From Alphaproteobacteria bacterium (lineage in GTDB: Bacteria > Pseudomonadota > Alphaproteobacteria > Micropepsales > Micropepsaceae), in NCBI GenBank assembly GCA_016124385.1, contig WGNU01000005.1, forward strand, positions 1 to 64,000: a stretch of DNA of 64,000 bases. The letters are read 5' to 3'. Both the position numbers and the translations under genes were made by a program. The notes under the pieces were generated by a model. It saw nothing but the letters and a program-made list of their open reading frames with translations. It was not told the DNA's origin and did not search any database. Below, piece by piece: positions 53,676-63,400 of this stretch (positions within the stretch are counted from its first letter, which is position 1; the number at the start of each line of letters is the position of its first letter).

Positions 53676-55112
53676 TTATTCCTCAAGCACCCAAGTATCC
53701 TTCGTGCCGCCGCCCTGGCTCGAATTCACGACGAGCGAGCCTTCGCGCATTGCGACACGCGTAAGCCCTCCCGGCACCATGCGAACACGGTCGCCGAAGA
53801 GAACGAAAGGGCGCAGATCGAGATGTCGGGGCGCGATCCCGTCAGCGACCACGGTCGGGCTCGTTGAGAGTGCGAGTGTCGGCTGCGCGATATAGGCCTC
53901 CGGGCGCGCTTTGAGGCGCTGGCGAAACTCGGCGATCTCTTCCTTCGTCGCGCGTGGACCGACGAGCATGCCATAGCCGCCGGAACCATGCGTTTCTTTC
54001 ACAACCAGCTCATCGAGATTCTCAAGCACGTAGGCAAGATCATCCGGATTGCGGCAATCATAGGTCGTCACGTTCGGCAGAATTGGAGGGCGCCCCGTAT
54101 AGAAGGAGATGATCTTCGGCACGTAGGCGTAGATCGCCTTATCGTCGGCGATCCCGGTTCCGGGCGCGTTGACGATCGTCACGCGGCCGGCGCGATAGAG
54201 GTCGAAGAGCCCTGGCACGCCCAGCATTGAGTCTGGACGAAAGACAAGCGGATCGAGATAGGCATCATCGATGCGGCGATAGAGGATATCGATAACCGCA
54301 AGGCCTCGTGTGGTCTTCATCTGTAGATGACCGTCGGCGATCACGAGGTCGCGCGCTTCGACAAGCTCTGCGCCCATGCGATCCGCAAGGAACGAGTGCT
54401 CGAAATAGGCGCTGTTGTGGACACCGGGTGTCAGCACGGCGATCGTCGGTTCGCCGGAAACGCCGCGAGGCGCGACGCTCTCAAGAGTCGTCCGCAGCAG
54501 ATCGGGATAGTTCTCGATGGGCTGCACGCGGTGCCGGCTGAAGAGCTCGGGGAACAAATGGAGCATCGCCTCGCGATCCTCCAGCATGTAGGAGACGCCG
54601 GAGGGAGTGCGCGTATTGTCTTCGAGCACGAAGAAATCGTTCTCCGACGTGCGGACGAGATCGACCCCGATGATGTGGGAATAGACGCCCCCGGGCGGTT
54701 CAGCCCCCATCATGTCGGGCAGAAACGCCTCGTTCTGGATAATCAGTTCTTCGGGTATGACGCCCGCCCGAAGTATCTCTTGGCGATGGTAGATGTCGTA
54801 GAGGAACGCGTTAAGCGCCCGCACGCGTTGTTCGATTCCCGCCTTCAATTTGCGCCATTCCGCGGCGCTGAGGATCCTAGGAATGATGTCGAACGGGATG
54901 AGGCGCTCGCTCGCCCCGTCCGCCCCATAGACGGCGAAAGTAATTCCGATGCGGCGGAAGAGGGCTTCCGCTTCGCGCTTCTTCTTCCCCAGAATGTCCG
55001 CGTCTTGCGCCGCCAGCCAAGCCTGCACGTCCCGATAGGGCTCACGGATCTTACCGTCGAAACCCAACATCTCGTCGTAGGCGGCAGGTTTGCTGCTTTG
55101 GCTTTCGGTCAC
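53676..55112 (-). CDS. Circularly permuted ATP-grasp ligase of the Anbu module
   Basis: This ~478-residue ATP-grasp-fold protein (DUF404/DUF407 group) would join an amino acid or peptide to a carboxylate with ATP. Family segments: PFDIIPRILSAAEWRKLKAG, IYHRQEIL, GVDLVRTSENDFFVLEDNTR, GVSYMLEDRE and the ATP-binding VVKETHGSGGYGMLVGPRA. The GTG at 55112 is the likely start, since CAAGAGA lies just upstream; a TTG at 55157 would add 15 residues, and an ATG at 55070 would cut the conserved AAYDEM region. It is the first gene of the four-gene module. Confidence 0.87.
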   Translation of the reverse strand: MTESQSSKPAAYDEMLGFDGKIREPYRDVQAWLAAQDADILGKKKREAEALFRRIGITFAVYGADGASERLIPFDIIPRILSAAEWRKLKAGIEQRVRALNAFLYDIYHRQEILRAGVIPEELIIQNEAFLPDMMGAEPPGGVYSHIIGVDLVRTSENDFFVLEDNTRTPSGVSYMLEDREAMLHLFPELFSRHRVQPIENYPDLLRTTLESVAPRGVSGEPTIAVLTPGVHNSAYFEHSFLADRMGAELVEARDLVIADGHLQMKTTRGLAVIDILYRRIDDAYLDPLVFRPDSMLGVPGLFDLYRAGRVTIVNAPGTGIADDKAIYAYVPKIISFYTGRPPILPNVTTYDCRNPDDLAYVLENLDELVVKETHGSGGYGMLVGPRATKEEIAEFRQRLKARPEAYIAQPTLALSTSPTVVADGIAPRHLDLRPFVLFGDRVRMVPGGLTRVAMREGSLVVNSSQGGGTKDTWVLEE

Positions 55113-55247
55113 GATATCTCTTGAGTGCAAGATTAAGCCCAAAAAGCCATCTCGCAAGCATCAGGCACTCTGCGCCCGATGCAACAATGATCTGCAGGCG
55201 ATTTGTTGAGCAATGTGCCTAGAAATTAGATCGAAACGGCCGGGTTC

Positions 55248-56084
55248 TTAGGGGCCGGCAACCGTCGTGCGATGGAGCAGCCTCGCGTGGCCGTCATACC
55301 CGCCGGTGGCCTTGTGCGTGACGCAGCGGTTGTCCCAGATGACGAGCATGTTCGTCGACCAGTGATGCCGGTACTGGAACCGCTCCTCGGCTTGGTGACG
55401 AAAGATGGCAAGGAGTAGGTCATGGGCCTCGTCGGCGGGAAGCCCCTCGATGCCTGTCGTATAGCCCATGTTGACGAAGAGGCATTTCCGGCCCGTCTCT
55501 GGATGGGTGTGGACGAACGGATGCGTCCGGCTCTGTTTTGCATCGTCCGACGGTCGGATCGCCATTGAACGGCCGATGTCCTTCTCGCCATAAAGGCCAT
55601 CCTTGGCATACCCGCGCGCGGCACAGTGAATCCCGCGAAGACCCTGGAGCCGCTGTTTCATAGTGTCATCGAGCGCGTCATAGGCCGCATATTGATTGGC
55701 AAAGAGGGTGTCCCCGCCAACCGGGGGAATGACCCGGCCGTGCAGCAGGGTCGCTGCGGGCGGAACCTCAAGGAAGCTCCAATCCGAATGCCAGACCTCC
55801 GCGAAGAGGGGCGTCGCTTCGTCCGCCCGGCGCTCGATGGCCAGGACGTGCTGGCGGCCCGGAACGGGCGCGATGAACGGATCCTCGCCGAACGGCCCGA
55901 AAGCGAGGGTCACCCGCTCTAGGGCATCGTCGTCAAGGTCCTGGTCGGGAAACGCGAGAACGAGATGGTCAAGCCAGGCGGCCCGGAGAGCTTCGATGTC
56001 TCGGGTGCGCAAGGGCGCCCGAAGGTTGACCCCTCGAACAGTTGCCCCGCAGGCCATGCCTGATGGCTGAACCTCGATCGCCAT
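55248..56084 (-). CDS. TauD/TfdA-family alpha-ketoglutarate-dependent dioxygenase, copy 1
   Basis: This 278-residue Fe(II)/2-oxoglutarate dioxygenase oxidises a substrate by hydroxylation, often releasing sulfite or an ether group. The metal ligands are the HxD in VWHSDWSF and a distal His in the C-terminal third (LLHRTTV). THPETGRKCLFVNMGYT and the 2OG-binding Arg near the end are typical. It is transcribed divergently from a similar gene at 56211. The alkylsulfatase-like gene downstream on the plus side hints that sulfonates or sulfate esters may be the theme, but this is inference. Confidence 0.88.
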   Translation of the reverse strand: MAIEVQPSGMACGATVRGVNLRAPLRTRDIEALRAAWLDHLVLAFPDQDLDDDALERVTLAFGPFGEDPFIAPVPGRQHVLAIERRADEATPLFAEVWHSDWSFLEVPPAATLLHGRVIPPVGGDTLFANQYAAYDALDDTMKQRLQGLRGIHCAARGYAKDGLYGEKDIGRSMAIRPSDDAKQSRTHPFVHTHPETGRKCLFVNMGYTTGIEGLPADEAHDLLLAIFRHQAEERFQYRHHWSTNMLVIWDNRCVTHKATGGYDGHARLLHRTTVAGP

Positions 56085-56210
56085 GGCGTCCTCCCTGACT
56101 TTTCGTAAACCTTGCGTCAGGGGCCGGAGCGACGCAACACCGGCGCCTCTTGCAACGGGAGCGCTGAATGCGCAACGTTCCCCCGCGTGCTCGCGACAGG
56201 GGAACAGGCG

Positions 56211-57047
56211 ATGGAGATCCGACCGCTATCAGGCTCAGGTGGGGCGGAAATACTGGGCGTCGATATTGCCAGGGGCCTGTCGAATGCCATTTTCGCGGAC
56301 ATCCACCGCGCCTTCCTCGACTACGGTGTCATCTTCTTCCGCGATCAGCCATTCGATCTCGACGCGCAGGTCGCCTTCGCACGCCATTTCGGCGATATCG
56401 ACCAGCACCCCATCGTCAAGGGGATGGAAGACCGGCCGGACGTTATCAAGATCCACAAGCGCGCGGGCGAGAGCGCGACCTTCGGCGTGGGCTGGCACTC
56501 TGACAATTCCTACATGGTCGAACCCAGCCTTGGTTCTGTCCTCTACGGTGATGTGATCCCGCCCTTCGGCGGCGACACTGTCTTTGCATTTCAGACCCGC
56601 GCCTATGAGCGCCTGTCGAGCGGCATGAAGAAGCTGCTCGATGGCCTCGTCGCGATCCATGGCGCAGGGCCGGCCTTCAGCGCGCCGACGACGAAGGAGA
56701 AATGGGAAGGCAAATCGACGCTCGCCTATCAGATGTCGGACGCCATGTCCGCCGAGGTGGAGCATCCTGTTGTTCGCACCCACCCTGAGACGGGGCGTAA
56801 GGCGCTCTACGTGAACCCGATGTTCACGCTGCGCCTCAAGGACATGACGGAGGCGGAGGCGCGGCCGCTCCTTGAGTTTCTTTACGTGCATGCAGCGCGC
56901 GAGGAATTCACCTGCCGCTTCCGCTGGACGAAGGGTGCAATCGCCGTGTGGGACAACCGCGCCGTCATGCACAACGCGCTCGACGACTACGAGGCCTATG
57001 AGCGCGTCATGTATCGCGTGACCGTCAAGGGCGACAAACCCCGGTGA
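56211..57047 (+). CDS. TauD/TfdA-family alpha-ketoglutarate-dependent dioxygenase, copy 2
   Basis: This 278-residue paralogue has the same family core: GVIFFRDQPFDLDAQVAFAR, metal-binding HxD in GWHSDNSYM, THPETGRKALYVNPMFT, and the distal HNALDDYEAYERVMYRVTV with the second metal His region. The start at 56211 has GGGGAACAGG upstream; the frame is open further 5' but without a site. It is followed 4 nt later by a glutamine amidotransferase gene, so the two are probably one transcript. The substrate differs from copy 1, judging by the different active-site loops. Confidence 0.88.
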   Translation: MEIRPLSGSGGAEILGVDIARGLSNAIFADIHRAFLDYGVIFFRDQPFDLDAQVAFARHFGDIDQHPIVKGMEDRPDVIKIHKRAGESATFGVGWHSDNSYMVEPSLGSVLYGDVIPPFGGDTVFAFQTRAYERLSSGMKKLLDGLVAIHGAGPAFSAPTTKEKWEGKSTLAYQMSDAMSAEVEHPVVRTHPETGRKALYVNPMFTLRLKDMTEAEARPLLEFLYVHAAREEFTCRFRWTKGAIAVWDNRAVMHNALDDYEAYERVMYRVTVKGDKPR

Positions 57048-57051
57048 GCAC

Positions 57052-57909
57052 GTGAAGCTTCGCCTGGGCGTCGTGGAGGCCTATGACAGCGCGGGCCGCG
57101 CAGAGATCACCGCGGCCGGCTGCACGGAGGCCGGAAAACTCTACAGCACGATGCTGGAGACACTCCGTCCGGACACGGAGACGATCATCATCAAGGCGGC
57201 CGACCCGGACGGCGCTGTGCCGAACGGCGCAAGCCTCGCGGAGCTCGATGGTCTCGCATGGACGGGATCGAGCCTCACCGTCTATCACGATGAGCCCAGG
57301 GTGACGCGGCAGGTGGCGCTGGCGCGGGAGGCGTTCCGCTCGGGCGTCCCGCAATTCGGATCGTGCTGGGCCCTGCAGGTTGCAGCGGTTGCGGCGGGCG
57401 GCTCGTGTCGGCGCAATCCCAACGGCCGCGAGTTCGGCGTCGCGCGCAAGATCACGCTGACGGATGGTGGCCGCGCACACCCTTTGCACGCCGGTCGTGC
57501 CACGGCGTTTGACGGCTTCACGTCGCACTTGGATGTCGTTTCCAGTCTTCCCGCGGGTGCGGAATCGCTTTCCGGGAACGCAATGACGCCGATTCAGTCA
57601 GCCGTGATCGCGCACGAGGGCGGGACCTTCTGGGGGCTTCAGTTTCATCCCGAATACGATCTGCACGAGGTCGCTAGCCTCGCGCGATGTCGACGCGCGG
57701 CCCTCATTCGCGAGGGTCTGCTGGCCGACGAGGCGGCCGCCGACGCCTATATCGAGGCGCTCGAAACGCTTCACCGCGCTCCGGATCGCTCTGATTTGCG
57801 TTTCGTGCTGGGTCTCGACGATGATGTCATTGATCCGGCGCGCCGCCGCATCGAAGTTGCGAACTGGTTGACTTATCAGGTGGAGGCTCGCCGTGCCGCT
57901 CGATCCTAG
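57052..57909 (+). CDS. Class I glutamine amidotransferase-like protein
   Basis: This 285-residue protein has a class I glutaminase fold with nucleophile Cys in QFGSCWALQVAA and the His/Glu pair in GLQFHPEYDLHE. It begins at GTG (57052), 4 nt after the dioxygenase stop. Stand-alone amidotransferases like this can deaminate glutamine for a partner synthetase or hydrolyse gamma-glutamyl amides (PuuD-like). A C-terminal extension of about 70 residues (after residue 215) with VLGLDDDVIDPARRR is not part of the usual domain. It overlaps the CinA-like gene by 17 nt. Confidence 0.85.
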   Translation: MKLRLGVVEAYDSAGRAEITAAGCTEAGKLYSTMLETLRPDTETIIIKAADPDGAVPNGASLAELDGLAWTGSSLTVYHDEPRVTRQVALAREAFRSGVPQFGSCWALQVAAVAAGGSCRRNPNGREFGVARKITLTDGGRAHPLHAGRATAFDGFTSHLDVVSSLPAGAESLSGNAMTPIQSAVIAHEGGTFWGLQFHPEYDLHEVASLARCRRAALIREGLLADEAAADAYIEALETLHRAPDRSDLRFVLGLDDDVIDPARRRIEVANWLTYQVEARRAARS

Positions 57910-58396
57910 ATTGACCACCCTCGCGGTCGCGATCGGCGAAAGGCTGCGCAAGCGAGGCGAAAAGGTCGGAATCGGCGAGTCATCGGCAGGCGGATTGATA
58001 TCGGCGGCGCTCCTTGCGGTGCCAGGAGCGTCGGATTTCTATTCGGGCGGCGCTGTTGCCTATACGCGCGAGTCGATCGAGAACCTGGTCGGGATCGAGA
58101 TCGCGCAAATGCGCGCGCGCCGTATCCGGTCATCGAGCGAGCCCTATGCGCAATGGCTGGCGATGCGAATTCGCGAGCGCCTGAACGCCGATTGGGGCCT
58201 CGCCGAAACAGGCGCCGCCGGCCCGACAGGCAACGGCTATGGCGACCCAGCGGGTCATACTTGCCTTGCCGTCGACGGTCCGCGCCAAGCGGTCGAGACG
58301 CTCCGCACGGGCTCCGATGAACGCGCGGAGAACATGATCGTCTTCGCGGAAGCGGCCATGCGCCTCTTCCTCAAGGAACTCGATGCGTGCGGCTAG
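57893..58396 (+). CDS. CinA C-terminal domain amidohydrolase (PncC-like)
   Basis: This 167-residue protein matches the CinA C-terminal domain, which in PncC-type enzymes hydrolyses nicotinamide mononucleotide to nicotinate mononucleotide. Key segments are KVGIGESSAGGLISAALLAVPGAS with the catalytic Ser, YSGGAVAYTRE and ETGAAGPTGNGYGDPAGHT. GTG at 57893 is the start, overlapping the amidotransferase. In this operon it could act on an amide other than NMN. Its 3' end overlaps the convergent alkylsulfatase-like gene by 4 nt. Confidence 0.85.
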   Translation: MPLDPRLTTLAVAIGERLRKRGEKVGIGESSAGGLISAALLAVPGASDFYSGGAVAYTRESIENLVGIEIAQMRARRIRSSSEPYAQWLAMRIRERLNADWGLAETGAAGPTGNGYGDPAGHTCLAVDGPRQAVETLRTGSDERAENMIVFAEAAMRLFLKELDACG

Positions 58397-60354
58397 GGCG
58401 TCACGATCGGGAAATTCGAATCGAGCGGATCGATCAGCTCAAGGAACGTATCGAGCGCGCCGATATCGCCATCGAAGGTGATCGAGCCGTCCGTCGTCTT
58501 GACCAGCCGGGGCACGCCCGCGAGCGCGACTTGAAGGAAATCGGCGCGGTTCATCGTCAGCCGCACATCGGCATCCGGCGCCGGCACATCCTCCTCATGA
58601 ACGAGGACGCCGTTCTCATAGGTGAGGATGTGGCGCTCATTGAAATCCTTGAGCGTCAGATCGATCGAGAATCTCTTGTCTTTGCCGCGGTCGGGGTTGA
58701 GCCGCACCGCAAGAAAATCGAGCAGCATCGAGGTCGGCGTCGCGCGGATCATGTCGAGGCTGAGCGTGACGGCGGGCGCCACGAACACGCCATCGCGGAG
58801 TTCGCGAGCACCGGTGAGGTAGACGTTCCGCCACACGCCGCTTTCCGCCTGATAGGCCATCTGCTCGTAGGTGTCGGCAAGGAGTGACTTCGCGTCGGTG
58901 TTCTCCGGCGCCGCGAAGACAACCTTGTTGAGCAGCTCGGCCGCCCAGCGATAGTCGCCCGCCTCGTAGGCGGTCTTGGCCCGCGCAATCACGGAGGATG
59001 CGCCGCCCATCGCCTCCACGTAGCGCGGCGCGGTCGTCTCGGGCGGATGGGGATGGAGCGAGGCCGGGTTGCCGTCATACCAACCCATGTAGAATTGATA
59101 GACGGCCTTGGCGTTGTGCGAATAGGAACCATAATAGCCGCGATTGAACCATTGATCGGCCAGCGCTTTGGGGAGCGTGAATTCCTCGGCGATCTCGATG
59201 CCGGTGAGGCCCTGGTTCATCATCCGCACGGATTGATCGTGCAGGAATTTATAGGCGTCGCGGTGCTTGCGAAGGTAGTCCGCGATCTCCGCCTGGCCAA
59301 AGCGCGGAATGCCGTGCGCGGCGAACATCGTATCGGATTTGTCCGCATAAAGACGGATCGACTCGGTCAGATAGTCCGCCCATGCCTTCGTGTTGCGCAC
59401 GAGCGCGCCGCGCAGCGTCAGAATGTTGTGGAGCGTCGCATTCGCGTTCTCGGCCATGAAGACGGAACGGAACTGTGGGAAATAGGCATTCATCTCCGCC
59501 GGCGCTTCTGTGCCGGGCGTGATCTGGAATTCCATCGTCACGCCGTCGATGGTCATCGTCGTACCGGTCGTCTTGATGATATCGGTTGGTGCGATGAGGG
59601 TGATGGCTCCGCGCGAGAGGGCCGGCCCGAGCCCTGATGTCAATTCACCTGTCGCGCTGGAGCCTTCCAAAAGGCCGAATTGATACCGCGCACGACGGCT
59701 CATCGCGTTTCCCGCGATGATGTTTTCTGAAACCGCGTGCTCGAGGAACCCTTCGGGCGCGATCACCCGCACCTTGCCCGATCGCACATCCTCGTCCGAG
59801 ATGACACCGCGCACGCCGCCGAAATGATCCGCGTGGCTGTGCGAATAGACGACCGCGACGACGGGCTTGTCGCCGACATGCTCCTTGACGAGATCATAGG
59901 CGGCCGCCGCGACTTCCGCGGTCAGCAGGGGGTCGAGCACGATGTAGCCCGTGTCGCCCTCGATGAAGGTGATCGTCGAGACATCGAACGCGCGCACCTG
60001 ATAGATGTGGTCCGTGACCTTGTAGAGCCCGTGGCGCGTCAACAGCCGCGCCTGGCGCCAAAGGCTTGGATTGGCTGTCGCGGGCGGATCGTCCTTGAGG
60101 AAATCATAGCGGCTGAGGTCGAAGACGACGCGCCCGTCCGCCGCGCGGATTTTCGGATCGCTCCGTGTCGCGATGAAGCCGCGCGCGGCGAACTCGAAAT
60201 CCTGCTCGTTTTCGAAGGGAAGCTGATCGAGAAGCGCGGCGTTCGCCGCCTTTGTTACGTCCGAGGCGGTGCCCGCGGTGGCCGCGCCGACCGCCACCAT
60301 GGCCAGCAAGCTGCCCGCGCAGGCAAGCCCCATCACCGTGCCCAGATCGATCAT
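58393..60354 (-). CDS. Alkylsulfatase-like metallo-beta-lactamase-fold hydrolase (SdsA1/BDS1 type)
   Basis: This 653-residue protein has a signal-peptide-like N-terminus (LACAGSLLAMVAVGAATAGTA). A zinc-binding MBL domain follows, with HSHADHFGG (His172, His174, Asp176, His177). Then come a dimerisation domain (YGSYSHNAKAVYQFYMGWYDGNPASL) and a C-terminal SCP2-like domain (FLAVRLNPDRGKDKRFSIDLTL). This order is that of SdsA1-type alkylsulfatases, which cut sulfate from alkyl sulfates such as SDS. GGAGGA precedes the ATG. An imperfect palindrome upstream (60404-60416) may bind a regulator. Confidence 0.9.
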   Translation of the reverse strand: MIDLGTVMGLACAGSLLAMVAVGAATAGTASDVTKAANAALLDQLPFENEQDFEFAARGFIATRSDPKIRAADGRVVFDLSRYDFLKDDPPATANPSLWRQARLLTRHGLYKVTDHIYQVRAFDVSTITFIEGDTGYIVLDPLLTAEVAAAAYDLVKEHVGDKPVVAVVYSHSHADHFGGVRGVISDEDVRSGKVRVIAPEGFLEHAVSENIIAGNAMSRRARYQFGLLEGSSATGELTSGLGPALSRGAITLIAPTDIIKTTGTTMTIDGVTMEFQITPGTEAPAEMNAYFPQFRSVFMAENANATLHNILTLRGALVRNTKAWADYLTESIRLYADKSDTMFAAHGIPRFGQAEIADYLRKHRDAYKFLHDQSVRMMNQGLTGIEIAEEFTLPKALADQWFNRGYYGSYSHNAKAVYQFYMGWYDGNPASLHPHPPETTAPRYVEAMGGASSVIARAKTAYEAGDYRWAAELLNKVVFAAPENTDAKSLLADTYEQMAYQAESGVWRNVYLTGARELRDGVFVAPAVTLSLDMIRATPTSMLLDFLAVRLNPDRGKDKRFSIDLTLKDFNERHILTYENGVLVHEEDVPAPDADVRLTMNRADFLQVALAGVPRLVKTTDGSITFDGDIGALDTFLELIDPLDSNFPIVTP

Positions 60355-60403
60355 CGCATCCTCCCCTCATCGCCGGTCGGACCTGCGCCGCCGCCGTTAA
60401 TGT

Positions 60404-60416
60404 TGTCCATTGAACA
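60404..60416 (-). promoter_or_regulatory. Imperfect palindrome upstream of the alkylsulfatase-like gene
   Basis: TGTCCATTGAACA (minus strand TGTTCAATGGACA) pairs in 5 of 6 positions around a central base, 50 nt before the start codon. The layout resembles TetR- or LysR-type sites, but no regulator gene is adjacent. Confidence 0.4.
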
Positions 60417-60462
60417 CTAGGCGATCGCCCCTGCGGCGCCAACCGAAGCCTTCCGCGCCGCG

Positions 60463-63400
60463 CTAGAACGTGTCGATGAAAGAGCGCTTCTTGCCGACGC
60501 GTGCCGGTGGCGGCGCCCAGGATTTGAGCCCCCGGATCACCCAGGCGCGCGTCTCGACGGGATCGATGACGGCGTCGATTTCGAGAGCGGCTGCCATCGA
60601 GATCGCCTTGCCTGCGTCGTAGAGCCGCGTGAGCAGCTTATCGAACAGCGCCTTCTGCTTGTCTGGATCGGTCTCGGCCGCCAGCTCCTTGCGGTAGCCG
60701 AGCCGCACCGCCCCTTCGAGCCCCATGCCGCCGAATTCGCCGGTCGGCCAGGAGATGATGAAGGCGTTCCGCGCAAAGCTGCCGCCGGCCATCGCTTGCG
60801 CGCCGAGACCATAACCTTTGCGGAGCACGACGCAGAAAAGGGGCACGGAGACATTCGCGCCGGCAACGAACATCCGGCTGACGCGGCGGACGGCGGCTTC
60901 CCGCTCGCTGTCCGGCCCGACCATGAAACCCGGCGTGTCGCAGAGCGAGAGGATCGGCACGTCGAACGCATCGCACAATTGGAGGAACCGCGCGGCCTTC
61001 TCCGCCCCCGTCGCATCGATCGCGCCGCCGAGATGGCGGGAATCGTTCGCGATGAGCCCGAACGGGCGCCCTTCGATGCGGATGAAGGCGGTGATCATCC
61101 CTTGCCCGTAGAGCGGGCGAAGTTCGAGCACGCTTCCTTCGTCCGCCAGCGTTTCGATGACCGGCCGAATGTCATAGACGCGCAGACGGTTCTCCGGGAT
61201 CAGGCGCCGCAGATGCCGCTGATCCGCATACGAATAATCGGCGACCGGCCCCTGGAAGTAACCGAGCGCCTGCTTTGCGGCCCGCACCCCGGCGGCCTCG
61301 TCCGCGACCGCGATGTCGACGACTCCGTTTCGCGTTTGCATGTCCATCGGACCGACGTCGTCGGGCTTGAAGATGCCAAGGCCGCCGCCTTCGATCATCG
61401 CCGGTCCGCCCATCCCGATGGTGGAATCCATCGTCGCGATCGTGATGTCCGCGCAGCCAAAGAGCGCGGCATTGCCGGCGAAACACCGCCCTGAATTGAT
61501 CGCGATGCGCGGCGCGAGGCCCGAAAGCTTCGCGAAGGTGTGGAAGGTCGGCACGTCGAGACCCGCGACGCCCGCGCCGTCGGTATCGCCGGGCCGCCCG
61601 CCGCCGCCCTCGACGAAGAAGACGATGGGCAGGGCCGCCTTCTCCGCGACTTCGAGCACGCGGTCCGTCTTCTTGTGGTTCATGTGGCCCTGCGTGCCCG
61701 CAAAGACCGTGTAGTCATAGGCAAGGACGGCGGTGCGCGCGCGCGTCTCATCGAACAGCGTGCCGTTCACCGCGCCCAGCCCGCACACCATGCCGTCGGC
61801 CGGGCTGATCTTGACGAGTTCCTCCATCGACCGGCGCCGGCGCTGCGCCGCGACGGTCAATTGGCCGTATTCGATGAAGCTGCCGGGATCGCAGAGATCA
61901 TCGACGTTCTCGCGCGCCGTGCGCTGGCCGGTCTTGCGACGCCGCGCGACCGCGTCCGGCCGGTTCTCGTCCAGCGTCACGGCCGTTCGCGCGATCACTT
62001 CGGCAAGGTCGGGGCGAATGGCATCGAGATCAATGGCCTGCGCATCCGCCGCCGCCTCGCTGTCTTGCGACCCTGGAGCAATGAAGAGGATCGCCTGACC
62101 CTCGCTCAGCGTGTCGCCGGGCCGCGCGACGATGAGGCGGACCGTCCCCGCGACGCCGGCCGTGACGACGTGCTCCATCTTCATCGCGTCGAGAATAGCG
62201 AGCGTCTGCCCGCGCGTGACAGCATCGCCCTCCGCGATATCGATCGAGACGATCGTGCCGCGCAGCGGCGCCGCCGCGGCGATCGTGCCCTCGGGCGCTG
62301 CGTGGATATGCGCTTCCGCCGCATCGGCTGGATGAAGCGGCCCCGCGCCCTCGAAATAGGCGGGCGCCGGCGCAGGTGCCGCCGCGAGCTTGGCGAGGTT
62401 GTCAGAAAGGAACCGCGTCGCGACGGGCCCCTTCGTCAACGCAGGATGAGCAAGAAGGCTCGCGTGCAGCGGCAGGCTCGTCGCCGGTCCCTCGATGCGG
62501 AAGCTGCGAAGGGCGCGGGAGGCGCGCGCGACGGCGACCGCGAAATCATCGCTCGGATTGCGGACGATCAGTTTTGCGATCATCGAATCGAAATTTGGAT
62601 TGATCGCATAGCCGGCATAGGCCGACGCATCGACGCGAAGCCCGGGCCCGGACGGCGGCTCGAACGCGGTGATGACGCCGCCGGCCGGCTTCACCATGCC
62701 GTCGGGCGCGACGATCTCGGCGTTGATCCGCATTTGAATCGCGTGCCCCCGCACCGAGGGGGGCTTTGAGAGGCCGAGCGACTCCAGCGTACCGCCCGCC
62801 GCGATCGCGATCTGCGTGGCGACGAGATCGAGCCCCGTCACTTCTTCGGTCACCGTATGCTCGACCTGAAGTCGCGGATTGGCCTCGATGAAAAAGAAGC
62901 TGTCGTCCCGATCGAGATCGACCAGAAATTCGATCGTCGCTAGGCTGTCGACTTCCGCTGCACGGGCAAGCGCGAGCGCCGCCTCGATGATCCGCTGGCG
63001 GAGCGGAGCCGCCAGGAACGGTGCGGGCGCGATCTCGAGGATTTTCTGGTTTCGCCGCTGGACCGAACAATCGCGCTCGAAGGCATGCGTGATCGACCCG
63101 TGCCGGTCGCCGATGATCTGCACCTCGATGTGCCGCGCGTTGCGGATAAGGCGCTCGGCATAGACGCGGTCATCGCCGAAACCGGTCTTCGCCTCGCTGC
63201 GGCAGCGCTCGAAGGCGTCCGCCAAATCCTCGGGCGCCGTCACCATGCGCATGCCGCGCCCGCCGCCGCCCGCGACGGCCTTCAGCATGATCGCGCCCGC
63301 GCCCTCGCCGGCAAGGAAGGCGCCGATTTCATCGAGGCTCGCGCCGTGTGCGGTGCCGGGGAGGATCGGCACGCCGTTTTCCTTCGCCAGCGCGCGCGCG

